Origin: an uncultured Eubacteriales bacterium
Lineage (GTDB): Bacteria; Bacillota; Clostridia; Oscillospirales; Acutalibacteraceae
DNA: 64,000 nt
Direction: 5' to 3'
NCBI GenBank assembly: GCA_900540235.1
Contig: UQEY01000002.1
Coordinates: forward strand, 1 to 64,000
Part shown: piece after piece, positions 33,421 through 40,940 of the stretch
Layout of the letters: every line of letters starts with the position of its first letter
How positions within the stretch are numbered: position 1 is the stretch's first letter
The notes under the pieces: model-generated
Databases searched by the model: none
Seen by the model: the letters and a program-made list of their open reading frames with translations, nothing else
Told to the model about the DNA's origin: nothing
Made by a program: the position numbers and the translations under genes

Positions 33421-34746
33421 TTATTTTCTCCTTTTAATTATTGCAGGAAAAATAACCGGAGCTTCTTCACCTGCGTTTTGCATTTGTTTTAATAATAAGT
33501 ATTTAAGTTCTTGCCTGATGTGCCTGTACCTTGAATCTTTAATAAGATTAACTTTCTCGTTAGGGTCTTTTTCCAAATCGTAAAGATAATCTTCGAAATA
33601 CACTTTAGCCTGATGATGCGCATAGCCTGTTATAGCTGCGTCACGAACTTCATATTTAAACCTGTCGGTTCTTATAGCTCGTGAGTTTGAAGCTTCGCTT
33701 ATTTGCATAAATACGCAGTCACGCTTAGCGTTCGGGTCATCAACTTGCTTGTTTAAATCAATACCCATATATGATTTAGGAATAGGTATATCAGCCATTG
33801 AAAGGAGAGTAGGCGGTAAGTCGATAAGAGAAGAAAGCCTTTCTTCCTTTTTGCCGCCGATAAATTTGCCACCCTTAATAATAAGCGGTGTGTGAGTTGC
33901 ACTTTCATGGCAACTGCGCTTATATTCGGGATTTCTTGTTTTAAAATGACTGCCGTGGTCGGATGTGTAAATAATAATTGTATCGTCATAAATTCCGAGT
34001 TCTTTAAGCTTTTCAACAAGTCTGCCGACATTGTAGTCAAGCCTGTTGATAGCCGAAATATAGTCGGGATACATTTTTTTGTAGTCGCCCTTTAAAAATG
34101 TTAAATCGTCAGGCAAAGGATAATCTTTATATTTATCAACAGTAGGCTTGTAGCCCTCGTATGTATGCCGGTCATTTTGATGGTGCGGCTCAAGCTGGCT
34201 TACAAACATAAAGAAAGGTTTTTCCTTATCTCTGTTATCAAGAAATTCAAGCGCAAAATCGTTGATGCAATCGGCACGATAACCCTTAAAATCAAGCTTG
34301 TTTCCGTCGCCGTCAAACACATATCCGTCATATCCGTGCGAAGTGAATTCGAGCACATCGGCTGCTCGCCAATACTGATATTCACCTTGCTTGTTTTTAG
34401 GCACAGCCGTGCTTTCGCAGTGAAGACCGATGCCCGGAAGCCTGTTTGAAGCTAAATGCCATTTGCCGATGTACGCTGTTTGGTAGCCTGCTTCGTTAAA
34501 ATAATGAGCAAGCGGCGTAATGTCGCTCGGAAGCGGAATACCGTTCCAATAACATCCGCACTGAGTTGCGTAAACACCCGATTGCAAACACGCTCTTGCC
34601 GGACCGCATACCGGCTGACAGGTAAAGTTGTTTTCAAACTTTACACCTTCGCTTGCAAGCTTGCAAAGGTTTGGCGTTACTTCTTCATTAATCGTGTCCC
34701 AACGCTGTTGGTCAGAAAAATAGAAGATGATGTTCTTTTGTTTCAT
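33421..34746 (-). CDS. type I sulfatase, Cys-type (alkaline phosphatase superfamily)
   Basis: 441 residues. The maturation motif is CGPAR at residues 47-51 (C-x-P-x-R core): Cys47 must be oxidised to formylglycine, in anaerobes by a radical-SAM maturase that is not in this window. Metal ligands are in FYFSDQQRWD (about residue 11) and YTSDHGSHF (about residue 245). There is no signal peptide, so the enzyme is cytosolic and acts on an imported substrate, which fits the cotranscribed symporter. The substrate (sulfated sugar, glycosaminoglycan fragment or choline-sulfate-like ester) cannot be decided. GGGGG precedes the ATG. Confidence 0.9.
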   Translation of the reverse strand: MKQKNIIFYFSDQQRWDTINEEVTPNLCKLASEGVKFENNFTCQPVCGPARACLQSGVYATQCGCYWNGIPLPSDITPLAHYFNEAGYQTAYIGKWHLASNRLPGIGLHCESTAVPKNKQGEYQYWRAADVLEFTSHGYDGYVFDGDGNKLDFKGYRADCINDFALEFLDNRDKEKPFFMFVSQLEPHHQNDRHTYEGYKPTVDKYKDYPLPDDLTFLKGDYKKMYPDYISAINRLDYNVGRLVEKLKELGIYDDTIIIYTSDHGSHFKTRNPEYKRSCHESATHTPLIIKGGKFIGGKKEERLSSLIDLPPTLLSMADIPIPKSYMGIDLNKQVDDPNAKRDCVFMQISEASNSRAIRTDRFKYEVRDAAITGYAHHQAKVYFEDYLYDLEKDPNEKVNLIKDSRYRHIRQELKYLLLKQMQNAGEEAPVIFPAIIKRRK

Positions 34747-34768
34747 AATTTCCCCCTTAAAAGCTATT

Positions 34769-35551
34769 TTAAGCTATAAATCCTGCAATCGCATTGTAAA
34801 AATTAACAATCGCAATCGCAGTAACAACTGCCGTAAAGACAGTTTGAATTACTTTTTCATTGCCTTTTTTATTCATTTTAGCGCCTAAAAATCCGCCGAC
34901 AACTGCGCATACTATTGCTACAATAAGAGTTATAATGTCAAACTTCGGAATAGTATGAGTTATGCCAAGCGTAACAAGCTTTGAAAGCTGGCTGAAAAAT
35001 ATGGTTCCTACACTGTATAAAGCAGCTTCCTTAACCGTCATTGAAAAGAAAAGCGCCAAAAATGCAACATTAATCGGACCGCCGCCGACACCTAAAAACG
35101 AAGCGATAAAACCGAGAGTTAAACCGACAATTACAATCAAAATCGGGTTTTTAACCCTAAAACTCTTGGCATTTTTAACATTGATATAAACAACGCTTGC
35201 AACGAGTAAAATGCCTAAAGCAAGCCCCTGAATACTTTTCAACATATTGTTGTCGAATATTCCTAAAAGGTAATCAAAAAGCTTTGAGCCGAGTATTCCG
35301 CCTATAACAGCGCCGAGCGAAAGTGATAAAATAAGCTTGAAATCAATTTTTGTTTTAGATTTAATGTGCTTTATCATTGAGCTGATACTCATACTGAAAA
35401 CAGCACAAGCCGAGTAAAAGTTAACAATGTTGATAGGGTCTTTGCCTATAAGGTCGAGAAGCGGCTTTATTATTACTCCTCCTCCAAGACCTACATACGC
35501 ACCCATAAAAGTTGCAAAAATTATTATTATTCCATATATAACGGTTGTCAA
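34769..35551 (-). CDS. TauE/SafE-family sulfite/organosulfur exporter
   Basis: About 260 residues, eight or so hydrophobic helices. The family halves begin with ATFMGAYVGLGGGVIIKPLLDL (about residue 13) and LGFIASFLGVGGGPINVAFLALFF (about residue 145), the two Gly-rich repeats of TauE/SafE proteins. Members export sulfite, sulfoacetate or other sulfur anions. I propose TTG at 35551, with AGGTGG 5 bases upstream; the GTG at 35560 lies inside that site. A good promoter precedes it, and sulfatase and symporter follow, so it could discharge sulfate or sulfite freed by the sulfatase. That role is inference from context. Confidence 0.82.
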   Translation of the reverse strand: MTTVIYGIIIIFATFMGAYVGLGGGVIIKPLLDLIGKDPINIVNFYSACAVFSMSISSMIKHIKSKTKIDFKLILSLSLGAVIGGILGSKLFDYLLGIFDNNMLKSIQGLALGILLVASVVYINVKNAKSFRVKNPILIVIVGLTLGFIASFLGVGGGPINVAFLALFFSMTVKEAALYSVGTIFFSQLSKLVTLGITHTIPKFDIITLIVAIVCAVVGGFLGAKMNKKGNEKVIQTVFTAVVTAIAIVNFYNAIAGFIA

Positions 35552-35590
35552 CTTGTCCACCTGCCATAATCATAAAAATACGCTTTTGTT

Positions 35591-35619
35591 ATTATATAAT
35601 AATTTGTACTTTTAGTCAA
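35591..35619 (-). promoter_or_regulatory. sigma-A promoter of the exporter-sulfatase-symporter unit
   Basis: On the minus strand TTGACT (35619-35614), a 17-base spacer and TATAAT (35596-35591), 40 bases before the TTG start. The upstream FkbM gene ends at 35632, so the three genes can be a separate transcription unit. Confidence 0.7.
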
Positions 35620-35631
35620 TAAAAAGAACTA

Positions 35632-36693
35632 TTATATACTGTTTACGGCATAAAAGTTGCTTTCCCAAGCAGGAATGTAAACGCTGTGCCTGAAATAGAG
35701 CTTGTAATTTTCATCGAGTTCCAATATCTTTTTGCCGAGCGCAAACAAATCTTCATTTCTGTGATAAGCGCAAACATAAAGCTTCGGCAAATATTTTTTT
35801 ATCGTGTTTTCAGCACCGCAAAGCGCTTTCATTTCCGAGCCTTCAATGTCCATTTTTATCATAGTAACGGGGCAGTCGATAAGACTGTCAATGTCGGTCA
35901 CTTTAACGGGCGTACCCTCGGCTGAAATGTGCGAATTTCTGCTTTGCTCTTTTGCAAAAATAAGCGTGTCTTTTTTATCCCAAGCGCCCATATTAATCGT
36001 TTGAATATTATTCATATTTTTTGTGTTTTTAACAAGTTTTTTGTAGCTTTTTGCGTCAGGTTCAAGCGCAATAATTTTGTTGTATTTACCGTTTGTAAAA
36101 CTTGTAAATTCTCTTATCGTGTCGCCGTCATATGCGCCCAAATCGACTATTGTTTCATTGTTTTCAAGTTTCAAAATATCGCTGTAAACCTCGCCTTTGT
36201 CGCAAAAAGAATTAAGCAAATAATCAACTTTGCCGCTTACTTTAAAATTGAGAATGTTAACATAAACTTCCTTGCTTTTTTTGTCTGCAAGGCGGTTATA
36301 AACAAAGTCGAAATCATTATCGTGTTTTTCAATATATTCTCTTGTAAAAAGTCCGCCGCCGGCAACCGGAACATCCGGAGCAAAAACCTTGTGCTTGCTG
36401 TTAATTTTTTTAATGTTTTCAATCACATTTTCAAGGTGGGTTGCGAATGCCAAAACGACATTGAAATCATCGTATTTTTCGCAAACTTCACTGTATTTAA
36501 GCACCTTGTATCCCAAAAACGAATGACCCCTCACAAATTCGTCGCTGGCAAATATTTCACTTACTTTTACACCGTATTCGCTGAGATTTGCAATGATTTT
36601 TTCAGCCCCGTTTCCCATACCGTAAACCATAACAGGCTTGCCGTCATTTGCTAAAAAGTCCCAAACATTTTGCTCTTTAATTAATTCAATCAT
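35632..36693 (-). CDS. FkbM-family methyltransferase with N-terminal Rossmann-like domain
   Basis: 353 residues. The C-terminal half holds the FkbM-type SAM domain: VDLGAYDGDTIREF (about residue 180, motif I), IIALEPDAKSYKKL, and TMIKMDIEGSEMKAL (about residue 268). The N-terminal half has MVYGMGNGAEKIIANLSEYGVKV, a dinucleotide-like Rossmann turn, as in sugar- or polymer-modifying enzymes of this type. It probably O-methylates a sugar or small metabolite; the target is unknown. I start at 36693, with GGAG 7 bases upstream. It is divergent from the CBS-domain gene, and no glycan cluster surrounds it. Confidence 0.75.
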   Translation of the reverse strand: MIELIKEQNVWDFLANDGKPVMVYGMGNGAEKIIANLSEYGVKVSEIFASDEFVRGHSFLGYKVLKYSEVCEKYDDFNVVLAFATHLENVIENIKKINSKHKVFAPDVPVAGGGLFTREYIEKHDNDFDFVYNRLADKKSKEVYVNILNFKVSGKVDYLLNSFCDKGEVYSDILKLENNETIVDLGAYDGDTIREFTSFTNGKYNKIIALEPDAKSYKKLVKNTKNMNNIQTINMGAWDKKDTLIFAKEQSRNSHISAEGTPVKVTDIDSLIDCPVTMIKMDIEGSEMKALCGAENTIKKYLPKLYVCAYHRNEDLFALGKKILELDENYKLYFRHSVYIPAWESNFYAVNSI

Positions 36694-36721
36694 AATTTTC
36701 TCCGAATATTTTGATAAAATG

Positions 36722-36750
36722 ATTATAGCATAAAACAATACTCTTTACAA
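36722..36750 (-). promoter_or_regulatory. sigma-A promoter of the FkbM gene
   Basis: On the minus strand TTGTAA (36750-36745), a 17-base spacer and TATAAT (36727-36722), 28 bases before the start. Its -35 box coincides with that of the opposite promoter. Confidence 0.6.
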
Positions 36751-36772
36751 ATATAAAAAAATATTATATAAT
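36744..36772 (+). promoter_or_regulatory. sigma-A promoter of the corC-like/phoH/era operon
   Basis: TTTACA (36744-36749), a 17-base spacer and TATAAT (36767-36772), 44 bases before the start. It overlaps the -35 of the divergent FkbM promoter. Confidence 0.65.
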
Positions 36773-36816
36773 AAACTTTGATTGAAAATAATAATTTATT
36801 GGAGGAATGTGCCTAT

Positions 36817-37623
36817 ATGGGCAGCAGCCTGAAAAATCTTTTTAAAAAAGAAAGCTCAACCGAAGAAGAAATAAAGCAGCTTGTTGAGGAAGACGAACAT
36901 ATCGGCGAACTTGAAAAAAAGCAGAGAGATATGATTAACAATATCTTTGAATTTGACGATATTGATGCCGGTGATATAATGACCCACAGGAGAGATATTG
37001 TAAGCGTCGATGTTAATTCAAGTATTGTTGACGCTGTTAATATTGCAATAAAAAACGGTAATTCCAGGCTCCCTGTTTATTCAAACGACCTTGACAATAT
37101 TTGCGGTATTCTTTATGTTAAAGATTTGCTCAAGTTTGTAGCTTTGCCTATTTCAAGCGGCGACAAGTTGGCTGATTTTGTTCGCAAGCCTCTTTTCGTG
37201 CCGGAGTCTATGCCGTGCGGCAAGCTTTTTGCCAAAATGACGGAAACGAGGATTATGCTTGCAATAGTTATTGATGAATACGGTCAAACTTGCGGTCTTG
37301 TCACTATGGAAGATATTCTTGAAAGCATAGTGGGTAATATCTGCGACGAGTATGACGATGAAGAGCAAAGCGGTGTAACAAAGATTGATGAAAAAACATT
37401 TATTTTTGACGGTTTTACCGATATTGATGAGGTTTCATCTGTTTTAGGTGTAAAACTTCCGAGCGGTGATTATGACACTGTTGCGGGTTTCGTAATAAGT
37501 CTTTTGGGCTATTTGCCTAAGGAAGACGGCGAGCTTCACAGCGTCAGGTATGAAAATTTCATTTTCACCGTTGATAAAGTCAGCGACCGCAGAATAAAGA
37601 AAATTAAAGTGGAAGCGGAATAA
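36817..37623 (+). CDS. CorC/HlyC-type CBS-domain protein
   Basis: 268 residues, no membrane segment. Two CBS motifs (about residues 60-115 and 125-180, with the DIMTHRRDIVSVD start and VIDEYGQTCGLVTMEDILESIVG) are followed by the CorC_HlyC transporter-associated domain (about residues 195-265). This is the soluble CorC layout, not the DUF21 membrane form. CorC is linked to magnesium and cobalt efflux, but its action in Firmicutes is unsettled. I start at 36817 with GGAGG upstream; the longer frame uses TTG at 36778. Its place before phoH-ybeY recalls the ybeZ-ybeY-corC group of proteobacteria. Confidence 0.82.
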   Translation: MGSSLKNLFKKESSTEEEIKQLVEEDEHIGELEKKQRDMINNIFEFDDIDAGDIMTHRRDIVSVDVNSSIVDAVNIAIKNGNSRLPVYSNDLDNICGILYVKDLLKFVALPISSGDKLADFVRKPLFVPESMPCGKLFAKMTETRIMLAIVIDEYGQTCGLVTMEDILESIVGNICDEYDDEEQSGVTKIDEKTFIFDGFTDIDEVSSVLGVKLPSGDYDTVAGFVISLLGYLPKEDGELHSVRYENFIFTVDKVSDRRIKKIKVEAE

Positions 37624-37647
37624 TTTAGTTTAGATAGAAGAAAATTT

Positions 37648-38619
37648 ATGGCAGAACAAATAATTGAATTTGAAGCAATGGAGCAGGCGGTCAGCCTTTT
37701 TGGAAGCTTCGACGAAAATGTAAAGTTAATAGAAAACGAGTATGATGTTTCAATCATTTCCCGTGGCAGCGAGCTTAAAGTTGTAGGCGGCGAAGAAAAT
37801 GTAGATAAGGCGTCAAAGGCGCTTCATTCGCTTTTAACTTTAATTAATAAGGGTGAAAGTCTTACGGCTCAAAATGTTCGTTATGTTCTCACTCTTGTTA
37901 ACGAGGGAAATGAAGATAAAATAGCGTCAATGAGCGGCGGCTCAATTTGTATAACAACCAAAGGCAGACCTGTTAAGCCTAAAACGCTCGGTCAAAAAAG
38001 ATATTGCGAAGCGATTAAAAACAATACAATCACTTTCGGCATAGGTCCTGCCGGCACGGGCAAAACTTATTTGGCGGTTGCAATGGCTGTCACGGCTTTT
38101 AGGGCGAAAGAAATTGACCGTATCATTTTAACAAGACCTGCGGTTGAAGCGGGCGAGAAGCTCGGTTTTCTTCCGGGTGATTTGCAAAGCAAGGTTGACC
38201 CTTATTTAAGACCTCTTTACGACGCTTTGTTTGATATGCTCGGCGCTGAAAACTTTCAAAAATATCAGGAGCGTGGCGCTATTGAGGTTGCACCTCTTGC
38301 ATATATGCGTGGTCGTACTCTTGATGACAGTTTTATAATACTTGATGAAGCTCAAAATACCACGCCCGAGCAAATGAAAATGTTTTTAACCCGTCTCGGT
38401 TTTAATTCCAAGATGGTTATAACGGGTGATATAACCCAAATTGATTTGCCTGACGGTAAAAAGTCGGGTCTAAAAAAAGTAATGCACATTCTTCGTAATG
38501 TTAACGATATAGCTATTTGTAAATTTGACCAAAAGGATGTTGTTCGTCACAAGCTTGTGCAGGATATAGTTAATGCTTACCAAAAATACGAGGAGGATAA
38601 GAATAATGGACGCAGTTAA
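37648..38619 (+). CDS. phoH: PhoH-family ATPase (YbeZ)
   Basis: 323 residues. Walker A GPAGTGKT near residue 133 and Walker B FIILDEAQN near residue 230 belong to the PhoH-like P-loop domain; the N-terminal ~100 residues form a KH-like RNA-binding part (SRGSELKVVGGEENVDKA). PhoH/YbeZ partners YbeY in RNA metabolism, and ybeY overlaps its 3' end by 14 bases here. A weak ribosome site (AGAAGAA) precedes the ATG. Family and context are solid. Confidence 0.92.
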   Translation: MAEQIIEFEAMEQAVSLFGSFDENVKLIENEYDVSIISRGSELKVVGGEENVDKASKALHSLLTLINKGESLTAQNVRYVLTLVNEGNEDKIASMSGGSICITTKGRPVKPKTLGQKRYCEAIKNNTITFGIGPAGTGKTYLAVAMAVTAFRAKEIDRIILTRPAVEAGEKLGFLPGDLQSKVDPYLRPLYDALFDMLGAENFQKYQERGAIEVAPLAYMRGRTLDDSFIILDEAQNTTPEQMKMFLTRLGFNSKMVITGDITQIDLPDGKKSGLKKVMHILRNVNDIAICKFDQKDVVRHKLVQDIVNAYQKYEEDKNNGRS

Positions 38620-39109
38620 AGTAATAATTTCCAATGACCAAAAAGCAGTAAAAATACCAACCGGAATAAGAATGTTAATCAGGCGTTGCTGCCATGCCGT
38701 ACTTGAACTTGAAAATTTTGAAGGTTCGGCAGAAGTAAGTGTTCGTTTTGTTGACAATGAGCAGATTCGTGAACTTAACAGGCAGTATCGCAATATTGAT
38801 AAAGAAACAGATGTTCTCTCTTTCCCTCTCGGTGAAAACGGTGAATATGACATCAACCACGACACCGGTGCTAAGCTTTTGGGCGATATAGTTATCTCTG
38901 TTCCAAAGGCTATGGAGCAGGCAGAGCTTTACAATCACCCGCTTCAAAGGGAAATAGGTTTTCTTACCGTTCACTCAATGCTTCACCTTTTGGGTTACGA
39001 CCATGAAAACGGCGGACTTGAAGCAGTACATATGCGTGAAAAGGAAGAAACCGTACTTACTCAAATCGGCTGGAAGCGTGACAATAGCTATTATATGGGA
39101 GACGAATAA
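38606..39109 (+). CDS. ybeY: endoribonuclease YbeY (rRNA maturation factor)
   Basis: 167 residues. The zinc site H-x3-H-x5-H reads HSMLHLLGYDH (about residues 122-132). The motif ETDVLSFPLGE near residue 70 is also typical. YbeY acts in 16S rRNA 3' processing and ribosome quality control. I start at 38606, with AGGAGG 8-9 bases upstream; the frame extends further into phoH but without a site. Its stop codon overlaps the era start (TAATGA). Confidence 0.93.
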   Translation: MDAVKVIISNDQKAVKIPTGIRMLIRRCCHAVLELENFEGSAEVSVRFVDNEQIRELNRQYRNIDKETDVLSFPLGENGEYDINHDTGAKLLGDIVISVPKAMEQAELYNHPLQREIGFLTVHSMLHLLGYDHENGGLEAVHMREKEETVLTQIGWKRDNSYYMGDE

Positions 39110-40002
39110 TGACAAAAACAGCTTTTGTAGCTATTGTAGGCAAACCGAATGTAGGCAAGTCCTCACTTCTTAACAGAATGCTCGGTCAAAAAATTGCAAT
39201 AGTATCATCAAAACCGCAAACCACAAGAACTAAAATTATGGGTGTTCTCACTCAGGGCGAAACTCAGCTTGTTTTTACAGATACACCCGGTTTTCATAAA
39301 CCGCATAACAAACTCGGCGAAAAAATGAATGAAGCTGTCGGAGATACCGTCGGCGGTGTTGACGCTTGCCTTTTTATTACCGAACCGAGGGGTGAACTTA
39401 ACGAGCAGGAGCTTCAGCTTCTTGATATGTTTAAGAAGCAGAAAATGCCTGTTATTCTTGCAATCAATAAGATTGATATGATAAACGATAAAGAAGAACT
39501 TTTAAAAAGAATCGTTTATTTAACCTCGTTTTATGATTTTACTGCAGTTGTACCCGTAAGTGCAACTGAGGGTGACCATGTTGACGAGCTTATTGACGAA
39601 CTTGACAAGCTTGCGTTTGACTCACCTCACTTTTTCCCTGACGATACTCTTACCGACCAACCTGAAAGGGTGCTTGCGGCTGAAATTATAAGGGAAAAAA
39701 TTCTTCGTTTAATGGATAAGGAAATTCCGCACGGTATTGCAGTTGCGGTTGAAAAAATGCGTGAGCGTGACGATAAAGATATTCTTGATATTGAAGCAAC
39801 AATTTATTGCGAGCGTGAAAGCCATAAGGGTATGGTTATCGGCAAAAAAGGCGCTATGCTTAAAAAGATTTCAACCTATGCAAGGCAAGATTTGGAAAAT
39901 TTCTTTCAAATTAAAGTCAATCTTCACTGCTGGGTTAAGGTTAAGGAAGATTGGCGCAACCGTGAGGGTTTAATTCATAACTTCGGACTTGACAACAAAT
40001 AA
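39109..40002 (+). CDS. era: GTPase Era
   Basis: 297 residues. G1 GKPNVGKSS at residues 11-19, G2/G3 in QTTRTKI and FTDTPGFHKP, G4 NKID near residue 121, G5 SATEGD near residue 150; a C-terminal KH domain carries GKKGAMLKKI (about residue 245). Era binds 16S rRNA and helps 30S assembly. It starts inside the ybeY stop codon. The neighbours ybeY, yqzL and recO are the standard Firmicutes context. Confidence 0.96.
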   Translation: MTKTAFVAIVGKPNVGKSSLLNRMLGQKIAIVSSKPQTTRTKIMGVLTQGETQLVFTDTPGFHKPHNKLGEKMNEAVGDTVGGVDACLFITEPRGELNEQELQLLDMFKKQKMPVILAINKIDMINDKEELLKRIVYLTSFYDFTAVVPVSATEGDHVDELIDELDKLAFDSPHFFPDDTLTDQPERVLAAEIIREKILRLMDKEIPHGIAVAVEKMRERDDKDILDIEATIYCERESHKGMVIGKKGAMLKKISTYARQDLENFFQIKVNLHCWVKVKEDWRNREGLIHNFGLDNK

Positions 40003-40085
40003 GTTCTGTTATTAAAAAATAATTTTTTCCAATTTTTCACACGGCTAAACTTTTCATCGTAGTATAAAATAAAAACGGTGATATT

Positions 40086-40247
40086 ATGTTTGATAAATCT
40101 TGGGAAAGTTTTTGGAACAGCGGCAAAGTTGAAGACTATATAAAATATAAGCAAAGCGAGAGCTTGCTTGATGTTAAAAATCGGGAAGTGCAAAATGGCA
40201 ACGACAAAGGGACTTGTAATCAAAGAGCAAACAGTTGGGGAGAGTGA
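40086..40247 (+). CDS. yqzL: short YqzL-like protein between era and recO
   Basis: 53 codons, starting at ATG with GGTGAT 3-5 bases upstream and overlapping the recO start by 53 bases in another frame. The predicted N-terminus MFDKSWESFWNSGKVEDYIK has the pattern of Bacillus YqzL (Trp-x-x-Phe, a Ser/Thr-Gly turn, then a YI/YL-x-x-K helix), a ~47-residue protein encoded at exactly this place between era and recO. The last ~20 codons run over recO and look less protein-like (many Asn and Gln). Its function is unknown. The family call is by memory of pattern and synteny, not by a search. Confidence 0.65.
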   Translation: MFDKSWESFWNSGKVEDYIKYKQSESLLDVKNREVQNGNDKGTCNQRANSWGE

Positions 40248-40929
40248 CCGTTTAGTTACTCTCCTTACTGCTGATTATGGGCTTGTTCGTGCTTTTGTAA
40301 GGGGTGCAAAACAGCTTAAAAACAAGCTTGCCGCCTCCACTTCTCTTTTTGCATATTCCGAGTTTTCGCTTTATCAGGGCAAGGATGCGAGCGTGGTTGA
40401 TAACGCCACTCCGATTGAAGTTTTTTTTGATTTGAGAAAAGATATTGAGCGCCTTGCCGTTGCACAGTATTTTGCCCAGCTTGCTTATGAAATTGCAAAC
40501 GAGGGTGAGCCTGAGGGGGAAATGCTCAGCGTTATTCTCAATTCGCTCCATCTTCTTTGCAAGGGTGAAAAAAAGATAGGTCAGATTAAAGCCGTTGTTG
40601 AGTTCAGATTAATGTCGCTCGGCGGCTATATGCCAAATATTTTGGCTTGCGCAAATTGCGGTACATATGAAACGGATATAATGTATTTTGATACTCTTGA
40701 GGGTTGCATTTATTGTGAAAACTGCGGCAAAAGCGGTGCAATTTGCTGCCCTAAAAATGTTATTACCGCAATAAGATTTATATGTTTAACCGACCCTAAA
40801 AAAATATTTTCTTTTTCGCTTTCGCCTGATAATTTGGAACTGCTTTCAAAAATCAGTGAACAATATGTTCTTTCACGAATACAAAAACGCTTGCCGACGC
40901 TTGAATTTTACAAGTCGGTTAAGCTTTAA
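40195..40929 (+). CDS. recO: DNA repair protein RecO
   Basis: 244 residues. The N-terminal OB-fold begins ATTKGLVIKEQTVGESDRLVTLLT, characteristic of RecO; a C-terminal helical part holds a zinc site with CANC near residue 154 and CIYCENC near residue 171. RecO loads RecA on SSB-coated DNA with RecR in the RecFOR pathway. I start at 40195, where GGGAAG lies 6 bases upstream; two earlier ATG/TTG starts (40168-40171) lie in the yqzL reading region. It begins inside yqzL, so translation is likely coupled. Confidence 0.9.
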   Translation: MATTKGLVIKEQTVGESDRLVTLLTADYGLVRAFVRGAKQLKNKLAASTSLFAYSEFSLYQGKDASVVDNATPIEVFFDLRKDIERLAVAQYFAQLAYEIANEGEPEGEMLSVILNSLHLLCKGEKKIGQIKAVVEFRLMSLGGYMPNILACANCGTYETDIMYFDTLEGCIYCENCGKSGAICCPKNVITAIRFICLTDPKKIFSFSLSPDNLELLSKISEQYVLSRIQKRLPTLEFYKSVKL

Positions 40930-40940
40930 AGGATAAAAGT

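Noticed and set aside
35929..36654. 241-codon open frame antisense to the FkbM gene
   Set aside because: Very Phe/Val/Asn-rich product, as expected from the complement of an AT-rich coding frame; no ribosome site.
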